A stretch of DNA of 64,000 bases from Pseudoxanthomonas composti (GTDB taxonomy: Bacteria; Pseudomonadota; Gammaproteobacteria; Xanthomonadales; Xanthomonadaceae): positions 248,001-312,000 of the forward strand of contig NZ_SAWZ01000002.1 in assembly GCF_004122095.1 (NCBI RefSeq), written 5' to 3'. The notes under the pieces were generated by a model. That model searched no databases, was not told the DNA's origin, and was given only the letters and a program-made list of their open reading frames with translations. The translations under genes and the position numbers were made by a program. Shown here one piece after another: positions 33,505 to 41,775 of the stretch (its first letter is position 1; every line of letters starts with the position of its first letter).

Positions 33505-35682
33505 TTACTTGCTGGATCCGGCCGCGCCGCCCTCGCTGGTCAGTCCGCGCTTTTCGAGCAGGGGCTCGATCTGCGGCGCGTGGCCGGCGAAGTTCTGGAA
33601 CAGTTCCAGCGCGTCCATGCTGCCGCCGCGGGACAGCAGGGTCTGGCGGAAGCGATCGCCGTTGGCGCGGCTCAGGCCGCCATGGTCCTCGAACCACTTC
33701 TGCGTGTTGGCATCCAGCACCTCCGACCAGATGTAGGCGTAGTAGCCAGCCGAATACCCGCCCATGATGTGGCTGAAGTAGGGCGTGCGGTAACGCGGCG
33801 GCACCGGGGCGTAGGCGATGCCATCGGCGGCCAGCGCCTTGGCTTCGAAATCCATCACCCCGGCCGCGGCCGGCACCTGGTCCACGCTGATCTGGTGCCA
33901 GCGCTGGTCCAGCATCGCCGCGCCCAGGTACTCGGTGGTGGTGAAGCCCTGGTTGAACTTGGCCGCCGCCACCACCTTGTCCAGCAATGCCTGCGGCATG
34001 GCCGCGCCGGTCTGGTGGTGCTTGGCATAGTGCTTGAGGATGGACGGATAGTCCGCCCACATCTCGTTGACCTGCGAGGGGAACTCGACGAAGTCGCGCG
34101 GCACGCTGGTGCCGGAGAAGTAGGGGTACTTCACGTTGGAGAACATGCCGTGCAGCGCATGGCCGAACTCGTGGAACGCGGTGGTCACCTCGTCCCAGGT
34201 CAGCAGCGTGGGCTGGCCGGTCGGCGGCTTGGGAATGTTGAGGTGGTTGGCGACCACCGGCTTGAAGCCGGTCAGCTCCGACTGCGACACATAGGAGTTC
34301 ATCCACGCGCCACCGCGCTTGGACGCGCGTGCGTAGGGGTCGAAGATGAAGATCGCCAGCTGCGAGCCATCGGCGTCGAACACGTCGTAGACGTAGGTGT
34401 CCTCGCGATACTTCGGCAGGTCGGTGCGCTCCTTGAAGCTCAGGCCGTACTCCTGGTTGGCCGCATAGAACACGCCGTTTTCCAGCACGTTCTTCATTTC
34501 GAAGTAGGGCTTGAGCTGGGACTCGTCGAAGTCGTACTTGGCCTGGCGCACCTTCTCGCTGTAGAAGGCCCAGTCCCAGGCTTCCAGCTTGAAGCTGGGC
34601 TTGCCGGCGGCCTTCTGCTCCTTGTCGATCATCGCCTGCAGGTCGGCGGCCTCGCGCTTGGCGTTGGCCACCGCGGCCGGGGCCAGCTTGCCCAGCATGG
34701 CGTTGACCGCCTCGGGTGTCTTGGCGGTCTGGTCTTCCAGCGAGTACGCCGCGTAGGTGGGGTACCCCAGCATCTTCGCCTTCTGCGCGCGCAGGGTCAT
34801 GATGCGCGAAACGATCGCGGTGTTGTCGTAGGCGTTGCCGCGGCTGCCGCGGGCCATGGAGGCCTTGTGCAGCTTCTCGCGCGTGCTGCGGTCGGTGAGG
34901 TTGGTCAGCGGCGGCTGGCCGGTGGTGTTGAGCAGGGTCAGCACGTACTTGCCCGGCAGCTTGCGGGCTTTGGCCTCGTCGGCCGCGGCGGAGATCTCGC
35001 CCTCGCTCAGGCCGGCCAGCTGCTTGGCATCGTCCAGCACGATGGCCGAATCGTTCACCTCGGCCAGCACGTTCTGGCTGAACTGCGTGGCCAGCTTGGC
35101 CAGCTCGCCGTTCATCTCCTTCAGCTTGGCCTTGTCGGCGTCGGCCAGCTTGGCGCCGGCGCGCACGAAGTCGGTGTGGACCTGTTCGATCAGGCGCACG
35201 CCCTGCGCGTCCAGGCCCAGCGAGGTGCGGGTGTCGTACAGCGCCTGGATGCGCGCGAACAGCTTGCCATTGAGATTGATGGCATCGCGGTGGGCGGCGA
35301 ACTTGCCCGCGTACTCGGCCTGCAGCTTCTTGCGCGCATCGTTGGTATCGGTGCCGACCAGGTTGAAGAACACCGTGGTGGCGCGGTCCAGGATCTGGCC
35401 GCTCTTCTCCATGGCGATGATGGTGTTGTCGAAGGTCGGCTTGGCCTTCTGGTTGGCGATGGCCTCGATTTCCTTCAGCTGCTGGGCCATGCCGGCGTCG
35501 AAGGCCGGCGCGAAATCGCTGTCCTTGACCTTGTCGAACTGCGGATAGTGCAGCGGCAGCGGGCTTTGGCTGAAGAACAGGTTCGCAGAGGCCGCATTGG
35601 CGGCGGGCGTGGCGGCAGCGGCGTAGGCGGGCATTGCAAATCCCAGGGTGGCGGCAAGCGCCAGGGCGAGGCGGGTGGTCAA
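33505..35682 (-). CDS. dcp: M3-family metallopeptidase (peptidyl-dipeptidase Dcp-like), exported
   Basis: A 725-residue zinc peptidase of family M3, which removes C-terminal dipeptides or degrades oligopeptides. The zinc motif is H504-E-F-G-H508 (TAFHEFGHALHGM), with the third ligand Glu in the following FPSQVNEMWADYP. An N-terminal signal peptide (TTRLALALAATLGFAMPAYA) places it in the periplasm. The start is TTG at 35682, because GGAG lies 8 bases before it and the signal peptide follows at once; an upstream ATG would run into the divergent peroxidase gene. Length matches Dcp. Confidence 0.9.
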   Translation of the reverse strand: MTTRLALALAATLGFAMPAYAAAATPAANAASANLFFSQSPLPLHYPQFDKVKDSDFAPAFDAGMAQQLKEIEAIANQKAKPTFDNTIIAMEKSGQILDRATTVFFNLVGTDTNDARKKLQAEYAGKFAAHRDAINLNGKLFARIQALYDTRTSLGLDAQGVRLIEQVHTDFVRAGAKLADADKAKLKEMNGELAKLATQFSQNVLAEVNDSAIVLDDAKQLAGLSEGEISAAADEAKARKLPGKYVLTLLNTTGQPPLTNLTDRSTREKLHKASMARGSRGNAYDNTAIVSRIMTLRAQKAKMLGYPTYAAYSLEDQTAKTPEAVNAMLGKLAPAAVANAKREAADLQAMIDKEQKAAGKPSFKLEAWDWAFYSEKVRQAKYDFDESQLKPYFEMKNVLENGVFYAANQEYGLSFKERTDLPKYREDTYVYDVFDADGSQLAIFIFDPYARASKRGGAWMNSYVSQSELTGFKPVVANHLNIPKPPTGQPTLLTWDEVTTAFHEFGHALHGMFSNVKYPYFSGTSVPRDFVEFPSQVNEMWADYPSILKHYAKHHQTGAAMPQALLDKVVAAAKFNQGFTTTEYLGAAMLDQRWHQISVDQVPAAAGVMDFEAKALAADGIAYAPVPPRYRTPYFSHIMGGYSAGYYAYIWSEVLDANTQKWFEDHGGLSRANGDRFRQTLLSRGGSMDALELFQNFAGHAPQIEPLLEKRGLTSEGGAAGSSK

Positions 35683-35834
35683 GCGGGCGACTCCGGAGAA
35701 CGTGTCCGCCAAGCCTAGCCCAGCGCGCCGGCGACGAGCCCGTGACAAAGGACAGGGGTGGGCTGGACCGGGTGCCCAATTCCCACAGAGCAGGCATGAT
35801 GGCCGAACTGCATGACACACAGGACAGGGACACG

Positions 35835-36317
35835 ATGACCACGGCCTTCGACTTCAGCGCGCGCCGACTCGAGGGCCAGAGCCAGCCCTTGTCCGACTTT
35901 GCCGGCCAGGCGCTGCTGATCGTCAACGTGGCCAGCAAGTGCGGCTTTACGCCTCAATACGAAGGCCTGGAAGCGCTCTGGCGTCGGCATCGCCAGGCCG
36001 GCCTGGTGGTGCTGGGATTTCCCTGCGACCAGTTCGGTCACCAGGAGCCGGGCAACGCGGCGGAGATCGCGCAGTTCTGCGCGCTGCACTACGAGGTCAG
36101 CTTTCCCATGTTCGAGAAGGTCGAGGTCAATGGCGCGGCGGCGCACCCGCTGTGGCAGTGGCTGTGCGCGCAGAAGCGCGGGGTGATGGGGACCCGGGCC
36201 ATCAAGTGGAACTTCACCAAGTTCCTGGTCGGCCGCGAGGGTCAGGTCCGCGCGCGCTATGCACCGACGACCAAGCCTGAGGCGCTGGAGCGCGACATCC
36301 TCCAGGCGCTGGGCTGA
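35835..36317 (+). CDS. glutathione peroxidase family protein
   Basis: A 160-residue thiol peroxidase of the GPx (BtuE-like) family that reduces hydroperoxides. Catalytic residues are visible: Cys in VNVASKCGFTPQYEGL, Gln/Cys block GFPCDQFGHQEPG, and WNFTKFLV with the conserved Trp and Asn. There is no selenocysteine. ATG 35835 follows AGGGA. It is divergent from the peptidase gene (152 bp between starts). Confidence 0.9.
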   Translation: MTTAFDFSARRLEGQSQPLSDFAGQALLIVNVASKCGFTPQYEGLEALWRRHRQAGLVVLGFPCDQFGHQEPGNAAEIAQFCALHYEVSFPMFEKVEVNGAAAHPLWQWLCAQKRGVMGTRAIKWNFTKFLVGREGQVRARYAPTTKPEALERDILQALG

Positions 36318-36392
36318 GTGGCAGCCAGGATCGGCAGCCACGGCCGCCGCTGCCCGGCGTCTGGTCACTGACCCGGACAGGTTGCGGCGGTC

Positions 36393-37172
36393 TTACTTCT
36401 CGACGAAGGCGCGCTCGAACACGTAGTGGCCCGGGCTGCCGATGCGATGGGAGGCCTCGAAACCGCGCGCGTCGAGCAAGGTGCGCAGGTCCGAGAGCAT
36501 CTGTGGGCTGCCGCAGATCATGAAGCGGTCGTTGGCCGGGTCCAGCGGCGGCAGGCCCAGCGTGCGCTGCATCTCGCCGCTGGCCATCAGCTCGGTCAGG
36601 CGCCCGCGGTTGGCGAAGGGCTCGCGGGTCACGGCCGGGTAGTACATCAGCTTGTCGCGCAGGATCTCGCCGAGCAGCTCGTGGTTGGGCAGGCCGTGCT
36701 CGAAATAGTCGCGATAGGCCAGGTCCTTCTCGTAGCGCACGCCGTGGGTCAGGATCACCCGGTCGAAGCGCTCGTAGGTTTCCGGGTCCTTGATCACGCT
36801 CAGCCACGGTGCCACGCCGGTGCCGGTGCCCAGCAGGTACAGGTTCCTGCCCGGATGCAGGTCGCTGATCAGCAGCGTGCCGGTGGGCTTCTTGCCCACC
36901 AGGATCTGGTCGCCGGGCTTGATGTGCTGCAGGCGCGAGGTCAGCGGGCCGTCCTGCACCTTGATGCTGAAGAACTCCAGCTGCTCCTCCCAGTTGGCAC
37001 TGGCGATGGAGTAGGCGCGCAGCAGGGGCTTGGCCTCGGTCTGCAGCCCGATCATCACGAACTGGCCGTTCTCGAAACGAAAGCCTTCGTTGCGGGTGGT
37101 GGTGAAGCTGAAATAGGCATCGGTCCAGTGACGGACCTCAAGCACGGTTTCTGTACCGAACGCTGCAGACAT
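36393..37172 (-). CDS. fpr: ferredoxin/flavodoxin-NADP+ reductase
   Basis: A 259-residue FAD enzyme that moves electrons between NADPH and ferredoxin or flavodoxin. The FAD-binding motif RAYSIAS is followed by the NADP-binding YLLGTGTGVAPWLSVI and MICGSPQML. The C-terminus GHYVFERAFVEK is the bacterial subclass II Fpr ending. It supports oxidative-stress responses and Fe-S cluster supply in relatives. It is transcribed alone; I see no clear operator. Confidence 0.92.
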   Translation of the reverse strand: MSAAFGTETVLEVRHWTDAYFSFTTTRNEGFRFENGQFVMIGLQTEAKPLLRAYSIASANWEEQLEFFSIKVQDGPLTSRLQHIKPGDQILVGKKPTGTLLISDLHPGRNLYLLGTGTGVAPWLSVIKDPETYERFDRVILTHGVRYEKDLAYRDYFEHGLPNHELLGEILRDKLMYYPAVTREPFANRGRLTELMASGEMQRTLGLPPLDPANDRFMICGSPQMLSDLRTLLDARGFEASHRIGSPGHYVFERAFVEK

Positions 37173-37275
37173 GGAATGACGTGGATTTCGATGGGGGAAG
37201 GCGCCCGAGAGTCTAACCTAGATGAGAGTTGATCTCATTTGAGGCACCAAGAAGAGCGGGATGAGCGGAAAACGG

Positions 37276-37297
37276 GACGGGCGCGGTGCTGCCCGTC
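37276..37297 (-). terminator. hairpin after rluB
   Basis: GACGGGC and GCCCGTC form a 7-bp stem around an 8-base loop just downstream of rluB; on the minus strand it is followed by CCGTTTTCC. Confidence 0.55.
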
Positions 37298-37303
37298 GCA
37301 GGC

Positions 37304-38857
37304 TCAGCCGTGACCGCCACCGCGCGGACCGCGGTTGCCGCCACCCGGGCGGCCCTGGCCGCGCGGACCATTACCGCCGGGGCGCGGACCGCCGCCACCG
37401 GGGCGGTTGCCACGACCAGCCGGACGCGGGCCGCGGTTCTGCTGCGGCTGGCCGTAAGGGCTGTAGCCCGGGGTGGCGTAATCGGACGGGAAAGCCGGCG
37501 CATTGCCGGGGTGGCCATAAGGCTTGGGCGAGGCGTTGCCGCGCTTCTGGCCCTGGCCCTGGCCACCACCGAAGCTCTTGCCGCCCGCGGCGCCGCGAGC
37601 GGCGCCCGGGCCACCCTGGCCGGCGGCCTTGGTACCGCGGTTGCCGCCGAAGGGCTTCTTCGGGCCGGCGTTGCGGTGACCGGACGGACCGGTCTCCACG
37701 CCATCGGGCACGTACCAGGTGCGGAACGCAGCCGGATTGCCGTCGGGCAGCGGCTTGGGACCCTTGGGATTGCGCTGCTTGAACGGCTTCTGCGACTGCT
37801 TGGCCGCCGCTTCGCCGCTGACCGTCAGCCCGCCCTTGAAGCCGCCGCCCTTGCCGCGACCGCGGCCGCGATCTTCGCGCACGTGGTCGAAGCGGCGCAG
37901 CTCGCGGCCTTCGTCGGCGGTGTTGTGGCCGTTGACGTAGGCCTGGCTGCGGCCGTCGCGGCTGACCTGCACGGTGGCCTTGGCGGCCTTGCGCTGGCCG
38001 ATCACCGGCTGCAGGGTCAGCGCGGCCGGCGCGCCTTCCTCCAGGCCCAGCTGCTGGCGCATGGCCTGCACCTGCGCCTCGGGCAGATCCTGCGACTGGC
38101 CGCGCAGCAGCGGCTGCGGCAGCGACACCTGGCCGTAGCGCACGCGCTTGAGGCGGCTGACCTGGCAGCCCTGGGATTCCCACAGGCGGCGCACTTCGCG
38201 GTTGCGGCCTTCCTTGACCACGACCCGGAACCAGTCGTGCGAATCGGTGCCGCCGATCCTCTCGACCTCGTCGAACTTGCCCGGGCCGTCTTCCAGCGCC
38301 ACGCCGCGACGCAGGCGGTCGACGATGTTGTCCGGCACGGTCTGCTCGCCTTCCGGGGCGCGCACGCGCACCACGTATTCGCGCTCGACCTCGTAGGACG
38401 GGTGCATCATCGCGTTGGCCAGCTCGCCATCGGTGGTCAGCAGCAGCAGGCCGGTGGTGTTGATGTCCAGGCGTCCGATGGCGATCCAGCGCGCGCCCTT
38501 GAGGGCCGGCAGCGCTTCGAACACCGTCGGGCGGCCTTCGGGATCGTCTCGGGTGGTGACTTCGCCTTCGGGCTTGTTGTAGATCAGCACGCGCGGCGCC
38601 TCGGTCAGCGCGCTGGCCACGAAGGTGCGGCCGTCCAGTTCGATCTTGTCGCCGGTCTTGACCGACATGCCGGTTTGCGCGGTCTCGCCATTGACCTTGA
38701 CCAGGCCCTCGGCGATGCGCTGCTCCAGCGCGCGGCGCGAGCCCAGCCCGGCCTGCGCCAGGACCTTGTGCAGGCGCTCCTCGAGCTTGGCCACGGGGGC
38801 CTCGTCGGTGTCGGTGGCGCGCTTGAGCGAGAGTTTGTTGCGGGGTGCGTTGTTCAT
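37304..38857 (-). CDS. rluB: 23S rRNA pseudouridine synthase RluB with long Gly/Arg-rich tail
   Basis: A 517-residue RsuA/RluB-type pseudouridine synthase; E. coli RluB makes pseudouridine 2605 of 23S rRNA. The S4 RNA-binding domain spans about residues 24-80, followed by the catalytic domain with GRLD (D131) in IAIGRLDINTTGLLLLTTDG and EVRRLWESQGCQVSRLKRVRYG. From about residue 300 there is a 200-residue low-complexity tail, first basic and then GGGNRGPRGG-like, roughly twice the length seen in short homologues such as E. coli RluB. It overlaps scpB by 4 bp. Confidence 0.9.
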   Translation of the reverse strand: MNNAPRNKLSLKRATDTDEAPVAKLEERLHKVLAQAGLGSRRALEQRIAEGLVKVNGETAQTGMSVKTGDKIELDGRTFVASALTEAPRVLIYNKPEGEVTTRDDPEGRPTVFEALPALKGARWIAIGRLDINTTGLLLLTTDGELANAMMHPSYEVEREYVVRVRAPEGEQTVPDNIVDRLRRGVALEDGPGKFDEVERIGGTDSHDWFRVVVKEGRNREVRRLWESQGCQVSRLKRVRYGQVSLPQPLLRGQSQDLPEAQVQAMRQQLGLEEGAPAALTLQPVIGQRKAAKATVQVSRDGRSQAYVNGHNTADEGRELRRFDHVREDRGRGRGKGGGFKGGLTVSGEAAAKQSQKPFKQRNPKGPKPLPDGNPAAFRTWYVPDGVETGPSGHRNAGPKKPFGGNRGTKAAGQGGPGAARGAAGGKSFGGGQGQGQKRGNASPKPYGHPGNAPAFPSDYATPGYSPYGQPQQNRGPRPAGRGNRPGGGGPRPGGNGPRGQGRPGGGNRGPRGGGHG

Positions 38858-39726
38858 GACTTCTGCTCCGACGAGACCACATTGGCGTCGTCTTCTTGGG
38901 TTTCAGGATCGGAATCGGCAGGGGTATGGACCGTGCCGTCTTCCGGAGTGTCTTGCGTGACCGCCGGGTCTTCCGGCGGGGCTTGCGGTGTTGCGATGTC
39001 TGTTAGGTCCTGGTCGGTCTCGCGCTCGGCCACGATGGCCCCGTCCGGGGTCTGCGCCGGCGGCAAGGCGTCATCGCCCTGGTCCTGCGGCGCGCCGTCT
39101 TCGCTCCCCTCGGGCACCGCCGGAGAGGGCGCGTCCTCGGGCCTGGCGCCCGCGGCCGGCATCGGGGCGTTGCCCAGCGCCAGCTGCGGCTCCAGCTCTC
39201 CGATATCGCGCAGTTCCGACAATGGCGGCAGCGCGTCCAGGCTCTTGAGCCCGAAGTAGTCCAGGAAAACCTTGGTGGTGCCGAACAGGGCCGGGCGCCC
39301 GGGGACGTCGCGGTGCCCCACCACCCGGATCCACTCGCGCTCTTCCAGCGCCTGGATGATGTTGCTGCTGACCGCCACGCCGCGCACCTGCTCGATCTCG
39401 CCGCGGGTGATGGGCTGGCGGTAGGCGATCAGCGCCAGGGTCTCCAGGGTGGCGCGGGTGTACTTGGTCTTGCGCTCGGTCCACATGCGCGAGACCCAGC
39501 CGTGGACTTCCTGCTTGACCTGGAAGCGGTAGCCGGAGGCGACCTCCACCAGCTCCACGCCCCGCTCGGCGCAGCCTTCGCGCAGGATCTCCAGGGCCGT
39601 TTCGATGCTGCCCTCCGGCGCCGGCGCCTCCTCGGGAAACAGGCCGTACAGCTGGGTGGCGGGCATCGGGTGGGCGGTCGCCAGCAGGGCGGCCTCGACA
39701 ATGCGGTTGATCAGGCTTTGATCCAT
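38854..39726 (-). CDS. scpB: chromosome segregation protein ScpB
   Basis: A 290-residue kleisin-associated subunit of the SMC-ScpAB condensin. It has two winged-helix domains: residues about 1-80 (LINRIVEAALLATAHPMPATQLYGLF) and about 85-165 (YTRATLETLALIAYRQPITRGEIEQVRGV, then PALFGTTKVFLDYFGL). The last 110 residues are a disordered acidic Pro/Glu/Asp-rich tail typical of Xanthomonadaceae members. It is in a leftward operon scpA-scpB-rluB. Confidence 0.92.
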   Translation of the reverse strand: MDQSLINRIVEAALLATAHPMPATQLYGLFPEEAPAPEGSIETALEILREGCAERGVELVEVASGYRFQVKQEVHGWVSRMWTERKTKYTRATLETLALIAYRQPITRGEIEQVRGVAVSSNIIQALEEREWIRVVGHRDVPGRPALFGTTKVFLDYFGLKSLDALPPLSELRDIGELEPQLALGNAPMPAAGARPEDAPSPAVPEGSEDGAPQDQGDDALPPAQTPDGAIVAERETDQDLTDIATPQAPPEDPAVTQDTPEDGTVHTPADSDPETQEDDANVVSSEQKS

Positions 39727-39786
39727 GAATCGCTTCGGTTCACTGCGCGCGCAGGCGCGTTGGAATGTCGTGCCTGGGCACGTGCT

Positions 39787-40698
39787 TCAGACCGCGGCGT
39801 CGTCATTGGCCGCGTCGCTGTCGTCGAACTCGCTGTTGAACTGCAGCGGCTCGTTGGTGTTGTTGAGCGCCAGCGACTTGACGTAGATCGGCGCCAGCGG
39901 GGCTTCCTGCACGATGTCCAACAGCTGTTCCTTGGCCAGTTCCAGCATCGCCAGGAAGGTCACCAGCACGCCGAGCTTGCCTTCCTCGGCGCTGAACATC
40001 GACTCGAAGCGGTGGAACAGGCCATCATCCAGCCGGCCCAGTACCTCGCCCATGCGCTGGCGCACGCTCAGGGCCTCGCGCTTGATGGCGTGGCCGCTGA
40101 ACAGCTCGGCGCGCTTGAGCACGTCGCGCAACGCCAGCAGCATTTCCTTCAGCTCCACCGGCGGCGGGACCTTGACCGCCACGCGCTCGGGCACGTGCGC
40201 GGCGGCCACGGCGGTGTCGCGGTCCTGGCGGGGCAGGGCGTCGATGTCCTCGGCCGCCTGCTTGAAGCGCTCGTACTCCTGCAGGCGGCGTACCAGGTCC
40301 GCGCGCGGATCGCCTTCCTCGCCTTCTTCCACCGGCGGGCGCGGCAGCAGCATGCGCGATTTGATCTCGGCCAGGATCGCGGCCATCACCAGGTACTCGG
40401 CGGCCAGCTCGAAGCGCAGCTCCTGCATGACCCCGATGTAGTCCACGTACTGCCGGGTGATCTCGGCCACCGGGATGTCCAGGATGTCCAGGTTCTGCCG
40501 GCGGATCAGGTACAGCAGCAGGTCCAGCGGGCCTTCGAAGGCCTCCAGGATGACTTCCAGCGCGTCCGGCGGGATGTACAGGTCGCGCGGGACTTCCAGC
40601 ACCGGCTGTCCATGCACCGTCGCCAGCGGCATTTCCTGCTGCTGCGGGGCGTCGGGCCGGGTTTGCGGGTTCGCGTCTTGCGCGAGGTCGGAACTCAT
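39787..40698 (-). CDS. scpA: segregation and condensation protein ScpA
   Basis: A 303-residue kleisin of the SMC complex. The core begins EAFEGPLDLLLYLIRRQNLDILDIPVAEITRQYVDYI, the diagnostic ScpA N-terminal domain, with a central EYLVMAAILAEIKSRMLLP and a C-terminal winged helix (LGVLVTFLAMLELAKEQLLDIVQ). ATG 40698 is used; the frame continues upstream to 40866 but that extension is not family-like. A short Pro-rich frame overlaps the ATG. First gene of the scpA-scpB-rluB operon. Confidence 0.92.
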   Translation of the reverse strand: MSSDLAQDANPQTRPDAPQQQEMPLATVHGQPVLEVPRDLYIPPDALEVILEAFEGPLDLLLYLIRRQNLDILDIPVAEITRQYVDYIGVMQELRFELAAEYLVMAAILAEIKSRMLLPRPPVEEGEEGDPRADLVRRLQEYERFKQAAEDIDALPRQDRDTAVAAAHVPERVAVKVPPPVELKEMLLALRDVLKRAELFSGHAIKREALSVRQRMGEVLGRLDDGLFHRFESMFSAEEGKLGVLVTFLAMLELAKEQLLDIVQEAPLAPIYVKSLALNNTNEPLQFNSEFDDSDAANDDAAV

Positions 40699-40790
40699 CA
40701 GGTCGAAACCGGATCTCGATACTGCGGGAACTGCGGGCGCGGCCCCGGCGCGGACGGCGGAGGCTTCGGGTCGGGCGGTGACGCGGTCAT
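40698..40790 (-). CDS. possible 30-residue Pro-rich leader peptide of scpA
   Basis: A short frame starting ATG at 40790 and encoding MTASPPDPKPPPSAPGPRPQ and ten more residues; its TGA overlaps the scpA ATG (ATGA). Proline runs such as PPP slow ribosomes, so it could modulate scpA translation. There is no independent support such as a clear ribosome site; it may be chance. Confidence 0.2.
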   Translation of the reverse strand: MTASPPDPKPPPSAPGPRPQFPQYRDPVST

Positions 40791-41033
40791 GGCGAGGGCT
40801 TCGCCCTGCAGCCAAGCAAGCGGGGAGCGCCTGGTATGGCGGTGTCCGGGTGAAAGGCTGGTGCACGCTGGCGAGAACCGGGAGGACGGGCCGTCGGAGC
40901 GGTCTGTGCCGTGTTCTCGACGGGCCGGGGTATCAGGCCATGCAACGTCGCCAAGAGTACGGGCTGGCAACGGCAGTGTCCAGCACCGCCACGCTTACAA
41001 TCCGGTCCTGACCATGACCGGAGTACGCAAGCG
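40699..41033. other. 335-bp divergent intergenic region scpA / yciI
   Basis: It contains the promoters of the leftward scpA operon and the rightward yciI-bolA pair. Apart from the short Pro-rich frame described above, I see no gene or strong symmetrical element. Confidence 0.5.
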
Positions 41034-41333
41034 ATGTGGTATGCGATCGAAGGGCACGACGGTGCCGATGTCCTGGCCCTGCGCGCGGCCGCGCGCCCGG
41101 CGCACCTGCAACGCCTGCAGGCCCTGGCCGAGGCCGGCCGCCTGCTGCTGGCCGGGCCCTGCCCGGCGGTGGACGCCGAGGATCCGGGCCCGGCGGGCTA
41201 TTCGGGCAGCATCGTGATCGCCGAGTTCGAGTCGCTGGAGGCCGCGCGCAGCTGGGCCGAGGCCGACCCGTATGTCGCCGCGGGCGTCTATGCCCGGGTC
41301 GACGTTCGCCCGTTCCGCAAGGTCCTGCCGTGA
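41034..41333 (+). CDS. yciI: YciI-family protein
   Basis: A 99-residue ferredoxin-like alpha/beta protein of the YciI/YCII family. The family starts [25 protein letters not shown], with the conserved His-Asp pair at residues 8-9, and has [30 protein letters not shown] hydrolase or dehydrochlorinase-like role has been proposed in the family, but E. coli YciI has no firm function. In Xanthomonadaceae it is often next to bolA, as here. GTGA at 41330-41333 couples it to the next gene. Confidence 0.85.
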   Translation: MWYAIEGHDGADVLALRAAARPAHLQRLQALAEAGRLLLAGPCPAVDAEDPGPAGYSGSIVIAEFESLEAARSWAEADPYVAAGVYARVDVRPFRKVLP

Positions 41334-41596
41334 GCCGGCTGGAGCGGATCAGGCAGCTGCTGACCGAGCACCTGCGGCCGCAGCGGCTGGAGGTCGAGGA
41401 CGAAAGCCACCTGCATGCCGGGCATGCAGGCGCGCGAGACGGGCGGGGACATTTCCGGGTCGAGGTGGTCAGCGCGGTGTTCCAGGGCAAGCCATCGCTT
41501 GCCCGTCATCGTGCCGTTTATGCCGCGCTCGGCGACATGATGCAGACCGATATCCACGCCCTTTCGGTCCATGCGCGAGCCCCCGGCGAGCCATAG
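41330..41596 (+). CDS. bolA: BolA-family protein
   Basis: An 88-residue BolA-type protein. The start is GTG at 41330, overlapping the yciI stop codon (GTGA). Family features are [27 protein letters not shown], with the conserved His, and [31 protein letters not shown], then [11 protein letters not shown]. BolA proteins pair with monothiol glutaredoxins to handle Fe-S clusters and affect cell shape and motility genes. Confidence 0.9.
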   Translation: MSRLERIRQLLTEHLRPQRLEVEDESHLHAGHAGARDGRGHFRVEVVSAVFQGKPSLARHRAVYAALGDMMQTDIHALSVHARAPGEP

Positions 41597-41676
41597 CGGG
41601 GTGCGGCGCACACAAATTGGCATCATATTGGTGCGCCGCAACAGTAATTTTAGAGTCTGGCGCCCTTGCAAGTGAT

Positions 41677-41708
41677 TGATAAGTAACCGTTATTCCAGCG
41701 GTTTATCA
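41677..41708. promoter_or_regulatory. extended inverted repeat upstream of lacI-type gene
   Basis: TGATAA...AACCG (41677-41689) and CGGTTTATCA (41699-41708) form an imperfect inverted repeat about 70 bp upstream of the regulator start. The AACCG/CGGTT part matches the half-sites of the operator candidates at 41728 and 51185. It may be a second operator half or an upstream control site. Confidence 0.35.
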
Positions 41709-41727
41709 AACACTTTACATTCTGGAA

Positions 41728-41741
41728 TGGAACCGCTTACA
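41728..41741. promoter_or_regulatory. LacI-type operator candidate 1
   Basis: TGGAACCGCTTACA, a 14-bp near-palindrome with central CG, located 34 bases before the regulator's GTG. It matches the site at 51185-51198 at 11 of 14 positions (shared TGnAACCGnTTnCA). Position suggests autoregulation. Confidence 0.5.
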
Positions 41742-41775
41742 GTCCGCGCCCATCGAACCTGGTGTGAGGCGGTCA

